From BPGX01 sp035405785 (GTDB lineage: Bacteria; Bacteroidota; Bacteroidia; B-17B0; Aurantibacillaceae), in contig DAONJS010000001.1 in the NCBI GenBank assembly GCA_035405785.1, forward strand, positions 372,001 to 436,000: DNA of 64,000 nt, written 5' to 3'. This document shows, one piece after another, positions 17,842 through 26,025 of the stretch (positions are counted from its first letter, which is position 1; each line of letters begins with the position of its first letter). Under the pieces are notes generated by a model. That model made no database searches and was not told where the DNA came from. It was given only the letters and a program-made list of their open reading frames with translations. The translations under genes and the position numbers were made by a program.

Positions 17842-17871
17842 ATCATAAATTTATTTTGTTATGAATTTTAC

Positions 17872-17900
17872 CGTCATCACGTACGAAGCAAAGTAATCTC
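17872..17900. repeat. Decayed single arm of the inverted-repeat element
   Basis: 29 nt aligning without gaps to the left arm at 17912-17940 with about seven mismatches (it begins CGTCAT and ends TAATCTC). No matching right arm is present. Confidence 0.55.
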
Positions 17901-17911
17901 AAATCCCACAT

Positions 17912-18001
17912 CGTCATTGCGAGCGTAGCGAAGCAATCTCAAATGTATTAACAAATATAACATTACGAGATTGCTTCGGGCTAACGCCCTCGCAATGACG
18001 A
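17912..18001. repeat. 90-bp inverted-repeat (MITE-like) element
   Basis: CGTCATTGCGAG (17912-17923) pairs with CTCGCAATGACG (17989-18000), and CGAAGCAATCTC (17929-17940) pairs with GAGATTGCTTCG (17967-17978). GGGC-TAAC-GCCC forms a side hairpin at 17978-17989. The AT-rich centre has no ORF. The ATTGCGAGCG...GAAGCAATCTC motif is, to my knowledge, a repeat type seen in several bacterial groups. Confidence 0.75.
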
Positions 18002-18020
18002 CAAAACTAAAAGTTCAAAA

Positions 18021-18062
18021 TGCTGACGATAAATGTCAGCATGCCGACCAAAAACGTCGGCA
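18021..18062. repeat. Two-hairpin repeat element, copy 3 (reverse orientation)
   Basis: TGCTGAC/GTCAGCA (18021-18027 with 18035-18041) is followed directly by TGCCGAC/GTCGGCA (18042-18048 with 18056-18062). Here the C/G variant is in the second hairpin on this strand, so the copy reads in the opposite direction to copy 1. It lies 3' of the sigma gene. Confidence 0.75.
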
Positions 18063-18072
18063 CTAATTAATC

Positions 18073-18096
18073 TTTGCGTCTCCGCGTCTTTGCGGT
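18073..18096. repeat. Octamer triplet TTTGCGTC-TCCGCGTC-TTTGCGGT
   Basis: Three 8-nt units in phase. Close copies lie at 25971-25994 and, inverted, at 28240-28263. Confidence 0.7.
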
Positions 18097-18175
18097 AAAA
18101 AGAAAAAAAATTAAGTATTTGCTGAATAGTAACTAACTTTGAATGAAAACAAGATCTTAATTTAATTACAAAAAC

Positions 18176-18787
18176 TTAAGCACCTTTACTTTCAATATAA
18201 CTTTGAATTTTTTTAAGAAGCCGTGTCATTCTGGTACGCAAACTATTTTCGCTTAATCCCATTATTTCAGAAATTTGTTTGTATGAATATTCATCATAAA
18301 AACGATATTTCAAAAGCATTTGATCATCTGAATTTAAGCGAGGAATATATTTTTTCAAAAAGTTAATTTTTACTTCATGAATACTTTGAAATGAATTATA
18401 CACATTTAGTTCATCGTATTTTGGAATATGTTGTTCTATAAATCTTTCATGCTTCTCACGAATAGCCACTTTGCGAATGTATCCAGTAATTTCATTTTTC
18501 ATTATTTTGTATAACCAACTTTTAAATGGTATTCCTGAAATCGTTTTAAAATTATGAATGTTTCGTAAAGCGTTTTCAAATACAGAAGCAGTAATGTCTT
18601 TTGTTAGTTCTTCGTTTTTTATAGCATAGTTAGCATACAAAGTGTTTTCAACGCTACTTTTTATTTCGTTGTAATACTTATTATACAAGGGCTTGAACGC
18701 ATCAATATCCTTCTTTGCCATTTCAACAATCAGGAATTCATTTTCCATTTCCTGATTATTTACATGATATTTGGATATTGGTTTCAT
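18176..18787 (-). CDS. ECF-type sigma-70 family RNA polymerase sigma factor
   Basis: A 203-residue sigma factor with regions 2 and 4 only. Region 2 runs from DIDAFKPLYNKYYNEI to FKSWLYKIMKNEITGYIRK. Region 4 is LNSDDQMLLKYRFYDEYS then YKQISEIMGLSENSLRTRM, a standard helix-turn-helix. No anti-sigma gene is adjacent, so its control is not visible. Upstream, three ATTGAGTGAA-type direct repeats spaced exactly 21 bp (18890-18952) could be an operator. No TAnnTTTG box was found before it. Target genes are unknown. Confidence 0.88.
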   Translation of the reverse strand: MKPISKYHVNNQEMENEFLIVEMAKKDIDAFKPLYNKYYNEIKSSVENTLYANYAIKNEELTKDITASVFENALRNIHNFKTISGIPFKSWLYKIMKNEITGYIRKVAIREKHERFIEQHIPKYDELNVYNSFQSIHEVKINFLKKYIPRLNSDDQMLLKYRFYDEYSYKQISEIMGLSENSLRTRMTRLLKKIQSYIESKGA

Positions 18788-19202
18788 TTTTGCCGAAATT
18801 TAAATAATATAACGCAATCTTTTTCAAAAAGTTACATTTTTTTAATTAAGTAATTGAAATACAGACATTTAAAATTTAGATTGAATTTTAGCCATTGAGT
18901 GAAAGTGGTGTTTTATTGAGTGAATGGTATATTTTATTGAGCGAAAATATGTAACATTTTTAAAATATAAAATTAACTATTTGATATTCAGCAATATACA
19001 TTCAAAATTTGGTAACTAATTGAAATTCAATAAATTAAAAAATTCATTCAAATTGAATATTTACCGTTCATAAAAATTATTTTACATTCAAATAAAAAAT
19101 TGAACTTAATAGGATTTTTTAGCGTATAAAATTTGCAGAATAAAAAAAATACTATTTTCTTTGTCCTTTGAAATTTCTAAAATTAATTTATAAACTAATA
19201 AA
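18788..19202. other. Divergent regulatory region between the sigma factor and transglycosylase genes
   Basis: 415 nt, very AT-rich, no coding potential. It contains three 21-bp-spaced direct repeats (18890-18952), an odd-centred palindrome ATTCAAATTGAAT (19046-19058) and a weak box with a 3-nt spacer, TAAAATTTG, at 19127-19135. The rest shows no recognisable feature. Confidence 0.6.
18890..18952. promoter_or_regulatory. Three 21-bp-spaced direct repeats, putative operator
   Basis: ATTGAGTGAA (18894-18903), ATTGAGTGAA (18915-18924) and ATTGAGCGAA (18936-18945) are spaced exactly 21 bp, two helical turns, so a bound protein would face one side. The second and third are preceded by TTTT. The repeats are 103-166 nt upstream of the sigma gene. 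Confidence 0.5.
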
Positions 19203-20699
19203 ATGAACAAATTTCTTATTATATTTTTTCTATTACCATTGTTAATAATGGCTCAGCAAACGCCAACATTAGAGGATGACCCAATAGCGGCAATGCTCGA
19301 TAGTTTATATTCTAAAAAATTTCTGGACAATGCTTTTCAAAAAGGAACATTTAATAAAAACAATAAATTTCACTTTACTCCTGATAGCGTTCCAAGATAT
19401 GATGATTTTGTTTATGAAGCACGGCTTGCTAAATTGAATGTAAAATCACCTTTTGATTTAGTATATAATTCTCATGTAAAAGGTTATATTGAACTTTACA
19501 CTGTAAAAAAGAGAGAATTATTAAGCCGTTTGATTGGACTTTCACAATTGTATTATCCTTTGTTTGAACAAATTTTTGATAAATATAATTTACCATTAGA
19601 ACTAAAACATTTGGCAGTGATTGAATCTGCCTTAAATCCTAATGCTCGTTCTCGTGCGGGTGCACAAGGATTGTGGCAATTTATGTATCCTACAGGAAAA
19701 TTATTTGGTTTAAAAGTAACTTCATATATTGATGAAAGATGCGATCCTTACAAATCAACTATTGCTGCTGCTGAATATTTAAAGTATCTGTATGATATTT
19801 TTAAAGATTGGCAAATGGTTTTAGCCGCATACAATGCAGGGCCAGGTGCTATCAGCAAAGCCATTCGCAGAAGTGGTGGAAAAACTACTTATTGGGAAAT
19901 TCGCCCATATTTACCTCGTGAAACACAAGGTTATGTGCCAGCTTTTATTGCTGCTAATTATGTGATGAACCACTATGCAGAACACAATATTATACCTGCT
20001 ATTCCTAAAAAATCATTTTTTGAAGTGGATACTGTTGTTTTGAAAGATGCAATGACTTTTGAACAAATATCTCAATTACTGGATATTCCTATTGAAGAAG
20101 TTGCATATTTTAATCCGCAATACAGAAAAAATATCATACCCGAAGGTGGTTATACACTTACTTTACCAAAAGAAAAAATTGCATTATTCTTAAATAATGA
20201 AGATGAAATATATGCTTACATTGAATCACAAAAAAAGAAAAATACTTTATTAGCAGATCAATTAAACACTCAAGAAGAAAAAATTATTCATAAAATCAAA
20301 AATGGAGAGACAATAAAATCCATTGCTAAAAAATATAATGTTTCAGTGCAAGATATTAAAACATGGAATTTTATAGGCAGAAAAGGATTAAGACCAGGAA
20401 AACATCTGATTATTTATAAACCAGTAAATTCATCAAATTCTCAAACTACTGCAGTGCTTGCAGAAAAAAAAGAACAAGAAGTGAAATCATCTGCCAATAC
20501 AGATTCATTGAATACTCATTCAAACTCTAACAATACTACTAATACAACATCAGAAAAATATCATGTTGTAAAAAAGGGAGAAACTATTTATTCTATTGCA
20601 AAAAAATATAATGTTGATGTAAAACAGTTTTGTGAATTAAATGCTATTCCACTAAATTACAAAGTAAAAATTGGAGAAAAACTGTTGATTCAAAAATAG
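19203..20699 (+). CDS. Membrane-bound lytic murein transglycosylase (MltD-like) with two LysM domains
   Basis: A 498-residue exported wall enzyme that cleaves the glycan strand, forming 1,6-anhydroMurNAc. The signal peptide is MNKFLIIFFLLPLLIMAQQ. The SLT catalytic domain has the acid residue in HLAVIESALNPNARSRAGAQ (E141), then GLWQFMYPTG and VLAAYNAGPGA. Two LysM modules bind peptidoglycan at about 362-404 (NGETIKSIAKKYNVS) and 452-498 (KGETIYSIAKKYNVD), separated by an Asn/Ser/Thr linker. aroQ follows 5 nt after the stop, so the two are co-transcribed. Confidence 0.92.
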   Translation: MNKFLIIFFLLPLLIMAQQTPTLEDDPIAAMLDSLYSKKFLDNAFQKGTFNKNNKFHFTPDSVPRYDDFVYEARLAKLNVKSPFDLVYNSHVKGYIELYTVKKRELLSRLIGLSQLYYPLFEQIFDKYNLPLELKHLAVIESALNPNARSRAGAQGLWQFMYPTGKLFGLKVTSYIDERCDPYKSTIAAAEYLKYLYDIFKDWQMVLAAYNAGPGAISKAIRRSGGKTTYWEIRPYLPRETQGYVPAFIAANYVMNHYAEHNIIPAIPKKSFFEVDTVVLKDAMTFEQISQLLDIPIEEVAYFNPQYRKNIIPEGGYTLTLPKEKIALFLNNEDEIYAYIESQKKKNTLLADQLNTQEEKIIHKIKNGETIKSIAKKYNVSVQDIKTWNFIGRKGLRPGKHLIIYKPVNSSNSQTTAVLAEKKEQEVKSSANTDSLNTHSNSNNTTNTTSEKYHVVKKGETIYSIAKKYNVDVKQFCELNAIPLNYKVKIGEKLLIQK

Positions 20700-20704
20700 T
20701 AAAA

Positions 20705-21142
20705 ATGTCAAGATTAAAAATTGGAATTATTAATGGTCCTAACTTAAATATGCTTGGTGTAAGAGAACCTGCTATTTATGGAAACATTTCTTTTGAAGAA
20801 TATCTAAAAGAATTAAAATCTCAATTTCCCAATATTGATATTCTTTATTATCAAAGTAATGTAGAAGGATTTATTATTGACAAACTGCAGGAATGGAGAA
20901 CACAATTAGATGGACTTATTATTAACGCTGGGGCATATTCTCATACTTCTATTGCTATTGCAGATTGTCTTGCTTATATGAGTTTTCCAATTGTAGAAGT
21001 GCATATTTCCAATATTTTTGCTCGCGAAGAATTTCGCCATCTTTCTTATCTTTCTAAATATTGTAAAGCCATTATTTCTGGTATGGGTTTAAATGGTTAT
21101 TCTTATGCTGTAGATTTTTTAATTAAATTAGAAAAGAAATAA
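20705..21142 (+). CDS. aroQ: Type II 3-dehydroquinate dehydratase
   Basis: A 145-residue enzyme of the shikimate pathway that dehydrates 3-dehydroquinate to 3-dehydroshikimate. Motifs are IINGPNLNMLGVREPAIYG with the catalytic Tyr, the QSNVEGFIID segment, NAGAYSHTSIAIADCL, and VEVHISNIFAREEFRHLS. Length is normal. It lies 5 nt after the transglycosylase gene and forms a two-gene operon with it. Other aro genes are not nearby. Confidence 0.96.
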   Translation: MSRLKIGIINGPNLNMLGVREPAIYGNISFEEYLKELKSQFPNIDILYYQSNVEGFIIDKLQEWRTQLDGLIINAGAYSHTSIAIADCLAYMSFPIVEVHISNIFAREEFRHLSYLSKYCKAIISGMGLNGYSYAVDFLIKLEKK

Positions 21143-21147
21143 TTACA

Positions 21148-21155
21148 TACATTTG
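21148..21155 (+). promoter_or_regulatory. -7 box (TACATTTG) for the small His-rich protein gene
   Basis: Exact TAnnTTTG match, 10 nt before the ATG at 21166, just after the aroQ stop. Confidence 0.55.
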
Positions 21156-21165
21156 TGTCCCAACA

Positions 21166-21486
21166 ATGAAGAAAATTTTTATACATAATTTAGTAGTATT
21201 TTTCAGTTTAATTACTTTTGTTTTTTCTACTACCCATTTTTCTTTACACCAGTTAGAACATTTAAATGAAATAGTTTGTTTAAGTAAAGATGCTCACTAT
21301 CATACTACTGAACACAACCATTTTTGTAAAGATTTAAGTTTCTTTGTTTTTAATGATTTATCAAACGATTCATATTCTATTGTAAAATATACATCAATAT
21401 TTTTTCATTACCAAAAAGATTTAAATTATAGTTATTCATACAACTTTAGTTTAAATTCCCGGGGTCCTCCTTTTATCGTTGTTTAG
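21166..21486 (+). CDS. Small His-rich exported protein upstream of a TonB receptor
   Basis: A 106-residue protein of unknown function. An N-terminal hydrophobic segment (VVFFSLITFVFSTTHF) suggests export or anchoring. A metal-binding-like cluster follows, with His in HFSLHQLEHL, HYHTTEHNHF and Cys at VCLSK and FCKDL. It ends with the short motif SRGPPFIVV. Its own promoter lies 10 nt upstream and the TonB receptor starts 110 nt downstream. I infer a role in zinc or copper sensing or handling for that receptor. Assignment to a named family is not possible from sequence alone. Confidence 0.7.
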   Translation: MKKIFIHNLVVFFSLITFVFSTTHFSLHQLEHLNEIVCLSKDAHYHTTEHNHFCKDLSFFVFNDLSNDSYSIVKYTSIFFHYQKDLNYSYSYNFSLNSRGPPFIVV

Positions 21487-21596
21487 TTAATTATCATTTT
21501 AATTTAATTTTTCTTAATTATCAATTAAAAGTTGAATAATATTTTTTTCAACTAATCTCACTTTAAATTCTTTAAATAATTTAAAACTTTAAAACT

Positions 21597-24053
21597 ATGA
21601 AAAACACAAAACATATTTTTCAAATTCTGGTTTATGCATTATTCTGCATAAATACTTTGCTTTCACAAAATATCATTAAAGGGTATGTGAAAGATGAGAA
21701 AAATCAAACACTACCGGGTGTTGTAGTGTATATACCTTCTATCAACAAAAACACAATTACAAATGTAGATGGTTATTTTGAAATCAGCAATGTTAGAAAT
21801 GGTTCATACATTGTAGAATTCAGATTATTAGGATACAAAACTATTTCTCAAAAAGTAAATGTTCAATCTAACGAAGTGAATTTGAATATTCAAATGCCTG
21901 TAAGTGCTCGTGAAATAGACGAAGTGGTTATTACAAGTGCCGCTGATGCATCAGAACAAAAAGACAATCCTTTGCCCATTAAATCTATTCAATTTTCTCA
22001 AATCAATGAAGATCCTTCTAACAACATCATTGAAGCAATCGGTAAAAAAGATAATGTGTGGGCATTGAGCACAGGACAAGGTATAGCAAAGCCCATCATT
22101 CGTGGACTAGGATATAACAGAACACTTGTATTAGTCAATGGTTTGCGTCAGGAAGGACAACAATGGGGCGATGAACACGGCGTTGAAATTGATCAATACA
22201 GTATTGAAAAGGCAGAAATCATCAAAGGTCCGGGTAGTATTTTGTTTGGTTCAGATGCATTAGCAGGTGTGGTGAATTTTATTCCATATAAAGTTTCTCA
22301 AGATGGATTTCATGGAAAATATCTTTGCTTGTATCAAAATAATAATAATATGATTGCTAATTCAGTGTTATTACAATATCGTAAAAATGATATTAGTTTT
22401 TACATACAGGGCACTCAAAAAGATGCGGGTAATTATTCTAATAAAATAGATGGTAAAGTTTTTAATACTGGATTTAATGAAAGAAACTTATCTGCAATGT
22501 TTCAAGTCAATAAAAATTGGGGATATACACAATTTTTTGCTTCTGCATTTCATCAAAAATTAAATATGCCCGAAGGCGACAGAGATAGTAGTGGCAGATT
22601 TTTGAAATTAGTAGCTATAAATGATAGTACTATTGGTGATGAACCTGTTAGCGATGATGATTTGAGTGGATACAAATTTTTTATTCCTTATCAAAAAATT
22701 AAACACTATCGTTTTCAAAACATCTCTGCATTTAATTTAAAGAATACTGATAAAATCATTACCAATATCGGCTATCAATACAATATCAGAGATGAATTTG
22801 GACCGGATAAACTCATTGAAAAACCAAGAGATGAAGAAGAAGAAAATCGTGGTGAATTAAGCGTGCACTTACATACAATTCCTTATCAATTGAGGTATAT
22901 TAAAAATATAGATTCTTCGCAGTTTGTAAGTATTGGTAGTACGGGGATGTATCAAAAAAATATTAATTTAGGTGATGAGTTGTTGATACCTGATTATAAT
23001 TTAATAGATGCAGGAGTGTTTGTATTTTATCAGAAATCTTTGAAAAATATAGTTTTTTCAGGTGGTGTTCGTTGGGATATAAGATCTATTAATAGTGCTG
23101 AAATGTATGTGGATTCTGCAGGAAAAAGAATTGAAGAAGGTTTTGTAATTCCTAATAATGCTAAATTAAAGTTTTCTGCATTTTCAAATAATTACAATAA
23201 TTTCAGTGGCACAGCAGGAATGGTGTATAGCGGATGGAAAGATGTTTTATTAAAATTAAATATAGCAAGAGGGTTTAGAACACCCAACCCTGCTGAACTT
23301 TCATCTAATGGGGCTCACGAGGGAACAGTAAGATACGAATATGGAAATAACAAACTTAAACAAGAAGTATCATATCAGGCAGATTTAGGTTTTATACTCA
23401 ATAAAGAACATATTTTGTTAGAAGTATCGCCATTTTTCAATTACATTCAAAATTATATTTTTTATCGCCGATTATCTTCGCAAATGGGCGGTGATTCTGT
23501 TATTGTAAAAGATGGAGAAAATTTGTGGGCATATAAATTTGATCAAACAAATGATGCTGTGATTTATGGTGGAGAATTGAATATAGATATACATCCGCAC
23601 CCATTAGATTTTCTGCACTTTGAAAGTAATTTTTCTTACCTGCAGGGAAAATTTTTGAATGCAACAGATAGCACACAATACTTGCCATTCTTTCCACCAA
23701 GCAGATGGACAAATGGCATTCGTTTAGAATGGAATAATTTATCTTCTTCTATCAAAAGATTTTTTGTGAATGCAGAAGCAATGTATGTTTTTCCACAAAA
23801 TAATTATTACAAAGCGTTTAATACAGAAACATACACACCAGATTACACACTAATCAATTTTTCTGCAGGTTTAGGATGGAAGTATTACAAGAATAACACA
23901 ATGACTTTAATAGCAGGAGTGAATAACTTATTAGATGAAGCATACATGAGCCATTTAAACAGATTAAAGTATGTACGACCCAATCCATTGACAGGCAAAG
24001 GAATTTACAATATGGGCAGAAATATCTTTGTGAGATTGATAATTGATTTTTAA
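21597..24053 (+). CDS. TonB-dependent receptor, ZnuD-like (probable metal uptake)
   Basis: An 818-residue outer-membrane receptor. Order: signal peptide (to about residue 24), carboxypeptidase-regulatory-like domain (IIKGYVKDEKNQTLPGVVVY to FRLLGYKTI), plug (about 125-235) and beta-barrel ending in FVRLIIDF. The plug has RGLGYNRTLVLVNGLRQEGQ and WGDEHGVEIDQYSIEKAEII, then IKGPGSILFGSDALAGVVNF. The barrel has ELSSNGAHEGTVRYEYGN followed by LKQEVSYQADLG. These segments resemble the ZnuD zinc receptor group. The substrate is inferred, supported by the His-rich gene upstream. Confidence 0.85.
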   Translation: MKNTKHIFQILVYALFCINTLLSQNIIKGYVKDEKNQTLPGVVVYIPSINKNTITNVDGYFEISNVRNGSYIVEFRLLGYKTISQKVNVQSNEVNLNIQMPVSAREIDEVVITSAADASEQKDNPLPIKSIQFSQINEDPSNNIIEAIGKKDNVWALSTGQGIAKPIIRGLGYNRTLVLVNGLRQEGQQWGDEHGVEIDQYSIEKAEIIKGPGSILFGSDALAGVVNFIPYKVSQDGFHGKYLCLYQNNNNMIANSVLLQYRKNDISFYIQGTQKDAGNYSNKIDGKVFNTGFNERNLSAMFQVNKNWGYTQFFASAFHQKLNMPEGDRDSSGRFLKLVAINDSTIGDEPVSDDDLSGYKFFIPYQKIKHYRFQNISAFNLKNTDKIITNIGYQYNIRDEFGPDKLIEKPRDEEEENRGELSVHLHTIPYQLRYIKNIDSSQFVSIGSTGMYQKNINLGDELLIPDYNLIDAGVFVFYQKSLKNIVFSGGVRWDIRSINSAEMYVDSAGKRIEEGFVIPNNAKLKFSAFSNNYNNFSGTAGMVYSGWKDVLLKLNIARGFRTPNPAELSSNGAHEGTVRYEYGNNKLKQEVSYQADLGFILNKEHILLEVSPFFNYIQNYIFYRRLSSQMGGDSVIVKDGENLWAYKFDQTNDAVIYGGELNIDIHPHPLDFLHFESNFSYLQGKFLNATDSTQYLPFFPPSRWTNGIRLEWNNLSSSIKRFFVNAEAMYVFPQNNYYKAFNTETYTPDYTLINFSAGLGWKYYKNNTMTLIAGVNNLLDEAYMSHLNRLKYVRPNPLTGKGIYNMGRNIFVRLIIDF

Positions 24054-24070
24054 TTTTTATTTTCTAATAC

Positions 24071-24088
24071 CACGAATAGCACGAATTT
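24071..24088. repeat. Period-9 repeat CACGAATAG / CACGAATTT
   Basis: Two adjacent nonamers in the 229-nt gap after the TonB receptor. The rest of that gap is AT-rich and holds the promoter at 24263. Confidence 0.45.
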
Positions 24089-24262
24089 TTAAGAATTATA
24101 TCAAAACAAACTGATTTCCGAAAATTAGAACAATAATTTTTCTCTGATAATGTCTAAAAAGTTTAAATTTTGGTAAAAAATTGCAATTTACATTTTTACA
24201 ACTCATACAATTTTTAAAACTATTTTTACAAATAAGATTCTTTCAATATGAAAATAATTTCT

Positions 24263-24270
24263 TATATTTG
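24263..24270 (+). promoter_or_regulatory. -7 box (TATATTTG) for the type IX secreted protein gene
   Basis: Exact TAnnTTTG match, 12 nt before the ATG at 24283. Confidence 0.6.
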
Positions 24271-24282
24271 TAGAAAATTTTT

Positions 24283-25827
24283 ATGAAAACAACATTGTTA
24301 AGAATAGGTTTGAGTTTATTAATAACTACTTATTCAATAGGGCAAAACTGGGAATGGATAAAAACAGCCGGTGGTGGAGGTCCTGATTTATTAGCTGGAG
24401 GCATTGCTGTAAATAAAAAAGGCGAGATTTTTATAGCAGGGCATGTGGTGATGGGATGTATTTATTCACCTAATTGTCTTGGTTACAGTGATATTTTTAT
24501 TGCCAAATATGATAAAGATGGTAATTTTTTATGGGCAAAGAGAGCAGGCAGTGTTGATAATCAACCCTGGGTAGCCAATGATGCAGCAGATGGTATTGGA
24601 TGTGATGAAGATGGTAATGCTTATTTAGTATGCGATATGAAAGGTCAATCTCCTACTTTTGATACCATTGTTTTTCCAAATGCTACAAGCAGCAAATTTT
24701 TCCTTGCTAAATATTCCCCTAATGGAAAATGCTTATGGGCAAGGTATACTTATGGTGCTTATGTATATTCAATTTCTGCAAGTAAAAATTCTGTCTTTGT
24801 ATCTTCTGTTGGAAATATTGGTAATTTTTTTGTAAGGTATCGTTCTAAAGATGGTTCAGAACATTGGAAAAAATCAATCATTAATGGCTATGTTGTTAAT
24901 TTTATAACTGATGGAAAAGATAATTGTTTTTTAAGTGGTGTATATAATGATAGCACTACCATTGATACAATAGTATTAAAAGGTGGATATACTTTTATTG
25001 CTAAATTAGATTCATCAGGTAATGTAGTATGGGCTAAAAATTCAACTGGTGGCTATCTTATCTTTGATAAAGGCAGTTTGTACAGTGTAGGAACATTTAA
25101 AAATACATTAAATATTTGTAATCAGCAATTGATAAGTTCCGGAAGTTATGATATATTATTATCAAGATATGATGAAAACGGAAATTGCAAATGGGTAAAA
25201 ACAATTGGAGGAACGGGAAATGAAGTGCCTAAATCTTACAATAGTTTGAACAATAGTTTTGTAGGGTATGGAGGAGGGGTAATGATATTAGCTCGTTCCA
25301 ATGCTTCTTATTCCTTGGAAACCTGTGAAGTAAATTTACCTGATTCAGGTGCATATATTTTAAAAATTGATTCCAATGGTATTTGCCAGAATGTTAAGAT
25401 ATTGCCTAATATCTTCAATAATGGCTGTATAGGAGCAGATACCTCTCAAAATGTTTATTTAGCAGGAGATTATTGGACACCTCTTGCCTTTGATAGTTTT
25501 ACAATTACTCCCACCAGTAATCCTACCGATATTTTTATAGCCAAACTCAATACAAATGTAACAAATGTGCCAGAGCAAAATAATAAAAGCGGCTGGTTTT
25601 TCAATATCTATCCTAATCCATCTGATGGCACCTATCACTTAGATATTTCAGTTTCACTCTTACCTGCTCAGTTGGAAATTTATGATGCATTAGGTAAAAA
25701 CATTTTTCACACAACCATTTCACAGGAAAATACTTTTCTAAATATACCTGAATTTGCAAAAGGGGTGTATTTATTCAAAGTTATTTCCTCAAATGGAAAT
25801 ACCTTTCAGCAAAAAATAATAAGGTAA
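24283..25827 (+). CDS. Secreted SBBP-type beta-propeller protein with type IX secretion sorting domain
   Basis: A 514-residue secreted protein. The signal peptide (LLRIGLSLLITTYSIGQN) is followed by repeats of the form DIFIAKYDKDGNFLWAKRAG, FFLAKYSPNGKCLWAR, TFIAKLDSSGNVVWAKN and ILLSRYDENGNCKWVKTIGG, a seven-bladed-propeller (SBBP) pattern. The last 75 residues form a type A sorting domain: FNIYPNPSDGTYHLDIS, LEIYDALGKNI and GVYLFKVISSNGNTFQQKII. The protein is therefore exported by the type IX system and probably anchored on or released from the cell surface. Its ligand is unknown. Confidence 0.9.
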   Translation: MKTTLLRIGLSLLITTYSIGQNWEWIKTAGGGGPDLLAGGIAVNKKGEIFIAGHVVMGCIYSPNCLGYSDIFIAKYDKDGNFLWAKRAGSVDNQPWVANDAADGIGCDEDGNAYLVCDMKGQSPTFDTIVFPNATSSKFFLAKYSPNGKCLWARYTYGAYVYSISASKNSVFVSSVGNIGNFFVRYRSKDGSEHWKKSIINGYVVNFITDGKDNCFLSGVYNDSTTIDTIVLKGGYTFIAKLDSSGNVVWAKNSTGGYLIFDKGSLYSVGTFKNTLNICNQQLISSGSYDILLSRYDENGNCKWVKTIGGTGNEVPKSYNSLNNSFVGYGGGVMILARSNASYSLETCEVNLPDSGAYILKIDSNGICQNVKILPNIFNNGCIGADTSQNVYLAGDYWTPLAFDSFTITPTSNPTDIFIAKLNTNVTNVPEQNNKSGWFFNIYPNPSDGTYHLDISVSLLPAQLEIYDALGKNIFHTTISQENTFLNIPEFAKGVYLFKVISSNGNTFQQKIIR

Positions 25828-25873
25828 GTTGTTACTATTCAGGTGTTCAAAATAGTTTATAAAAGATACATTT

Positions 25874-25957
25874 CTCGCAAAGCTCGCAAAGGATTAGAAT
25901 GCTGACGCTTTCGGTCAGCATGCTGATATTTATCGTCAGCACGCAAAGCCCACAAAG
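25874..25957. repeat. Period-9 array interrupted by two-hairpin element, copy 4
   Basis: CTCGCAAAG twice (25874-25891), then 8 nt, then the element: TGCTGAC/GTCAGCA (25900-25906 with 25914-25920) and TGCTGAT/GTCAGCA (25921-25927 with 25935-25941, one T-G wobble). CACGCAAAG and CCCACAAAG (25940-25957) follow. The element thus sits inside a nonamer array between convergent genes. Confidence 0.75.
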
Positions 25958-25970
25958 AATATTTTTTAAC

Positions 25971-25994
25971 TTTGCGTCTCTGCGCCTCTGCGGT
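25971..25994. repeat. Octamer triplet TTTGCGTC-TCTGCGCC-TCTGCGGT
   Basis: Three 8-nt units in phase, the same family as 18073-18096. Confidence 0.7.
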
Positions 25995-26025
25995 TTAATT
26001 TTAAACTGAATGGTAACAAAAATTT

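Larger units (their letters stand above)
17715..18175. other. Repeat island between the sigma factor gene and trpS
   Basis: No coding potential. In order it holds the trpS promoter-like box, five heptamers (17807-17841), a decayed single arm and a complete copy of an inverted-repeat element (17872-18001), two-hairpin copy 3 (18021-18062) and an octamer array (18073-18096). It is the densest repeat cluster in the window. Confidence 0.75.

Noticed and set aside
17912..18001. Insertion sequence
   Set aside because: There is no transposase ORF; the 90-bp inverted repeat is called as a MITE-like element only.
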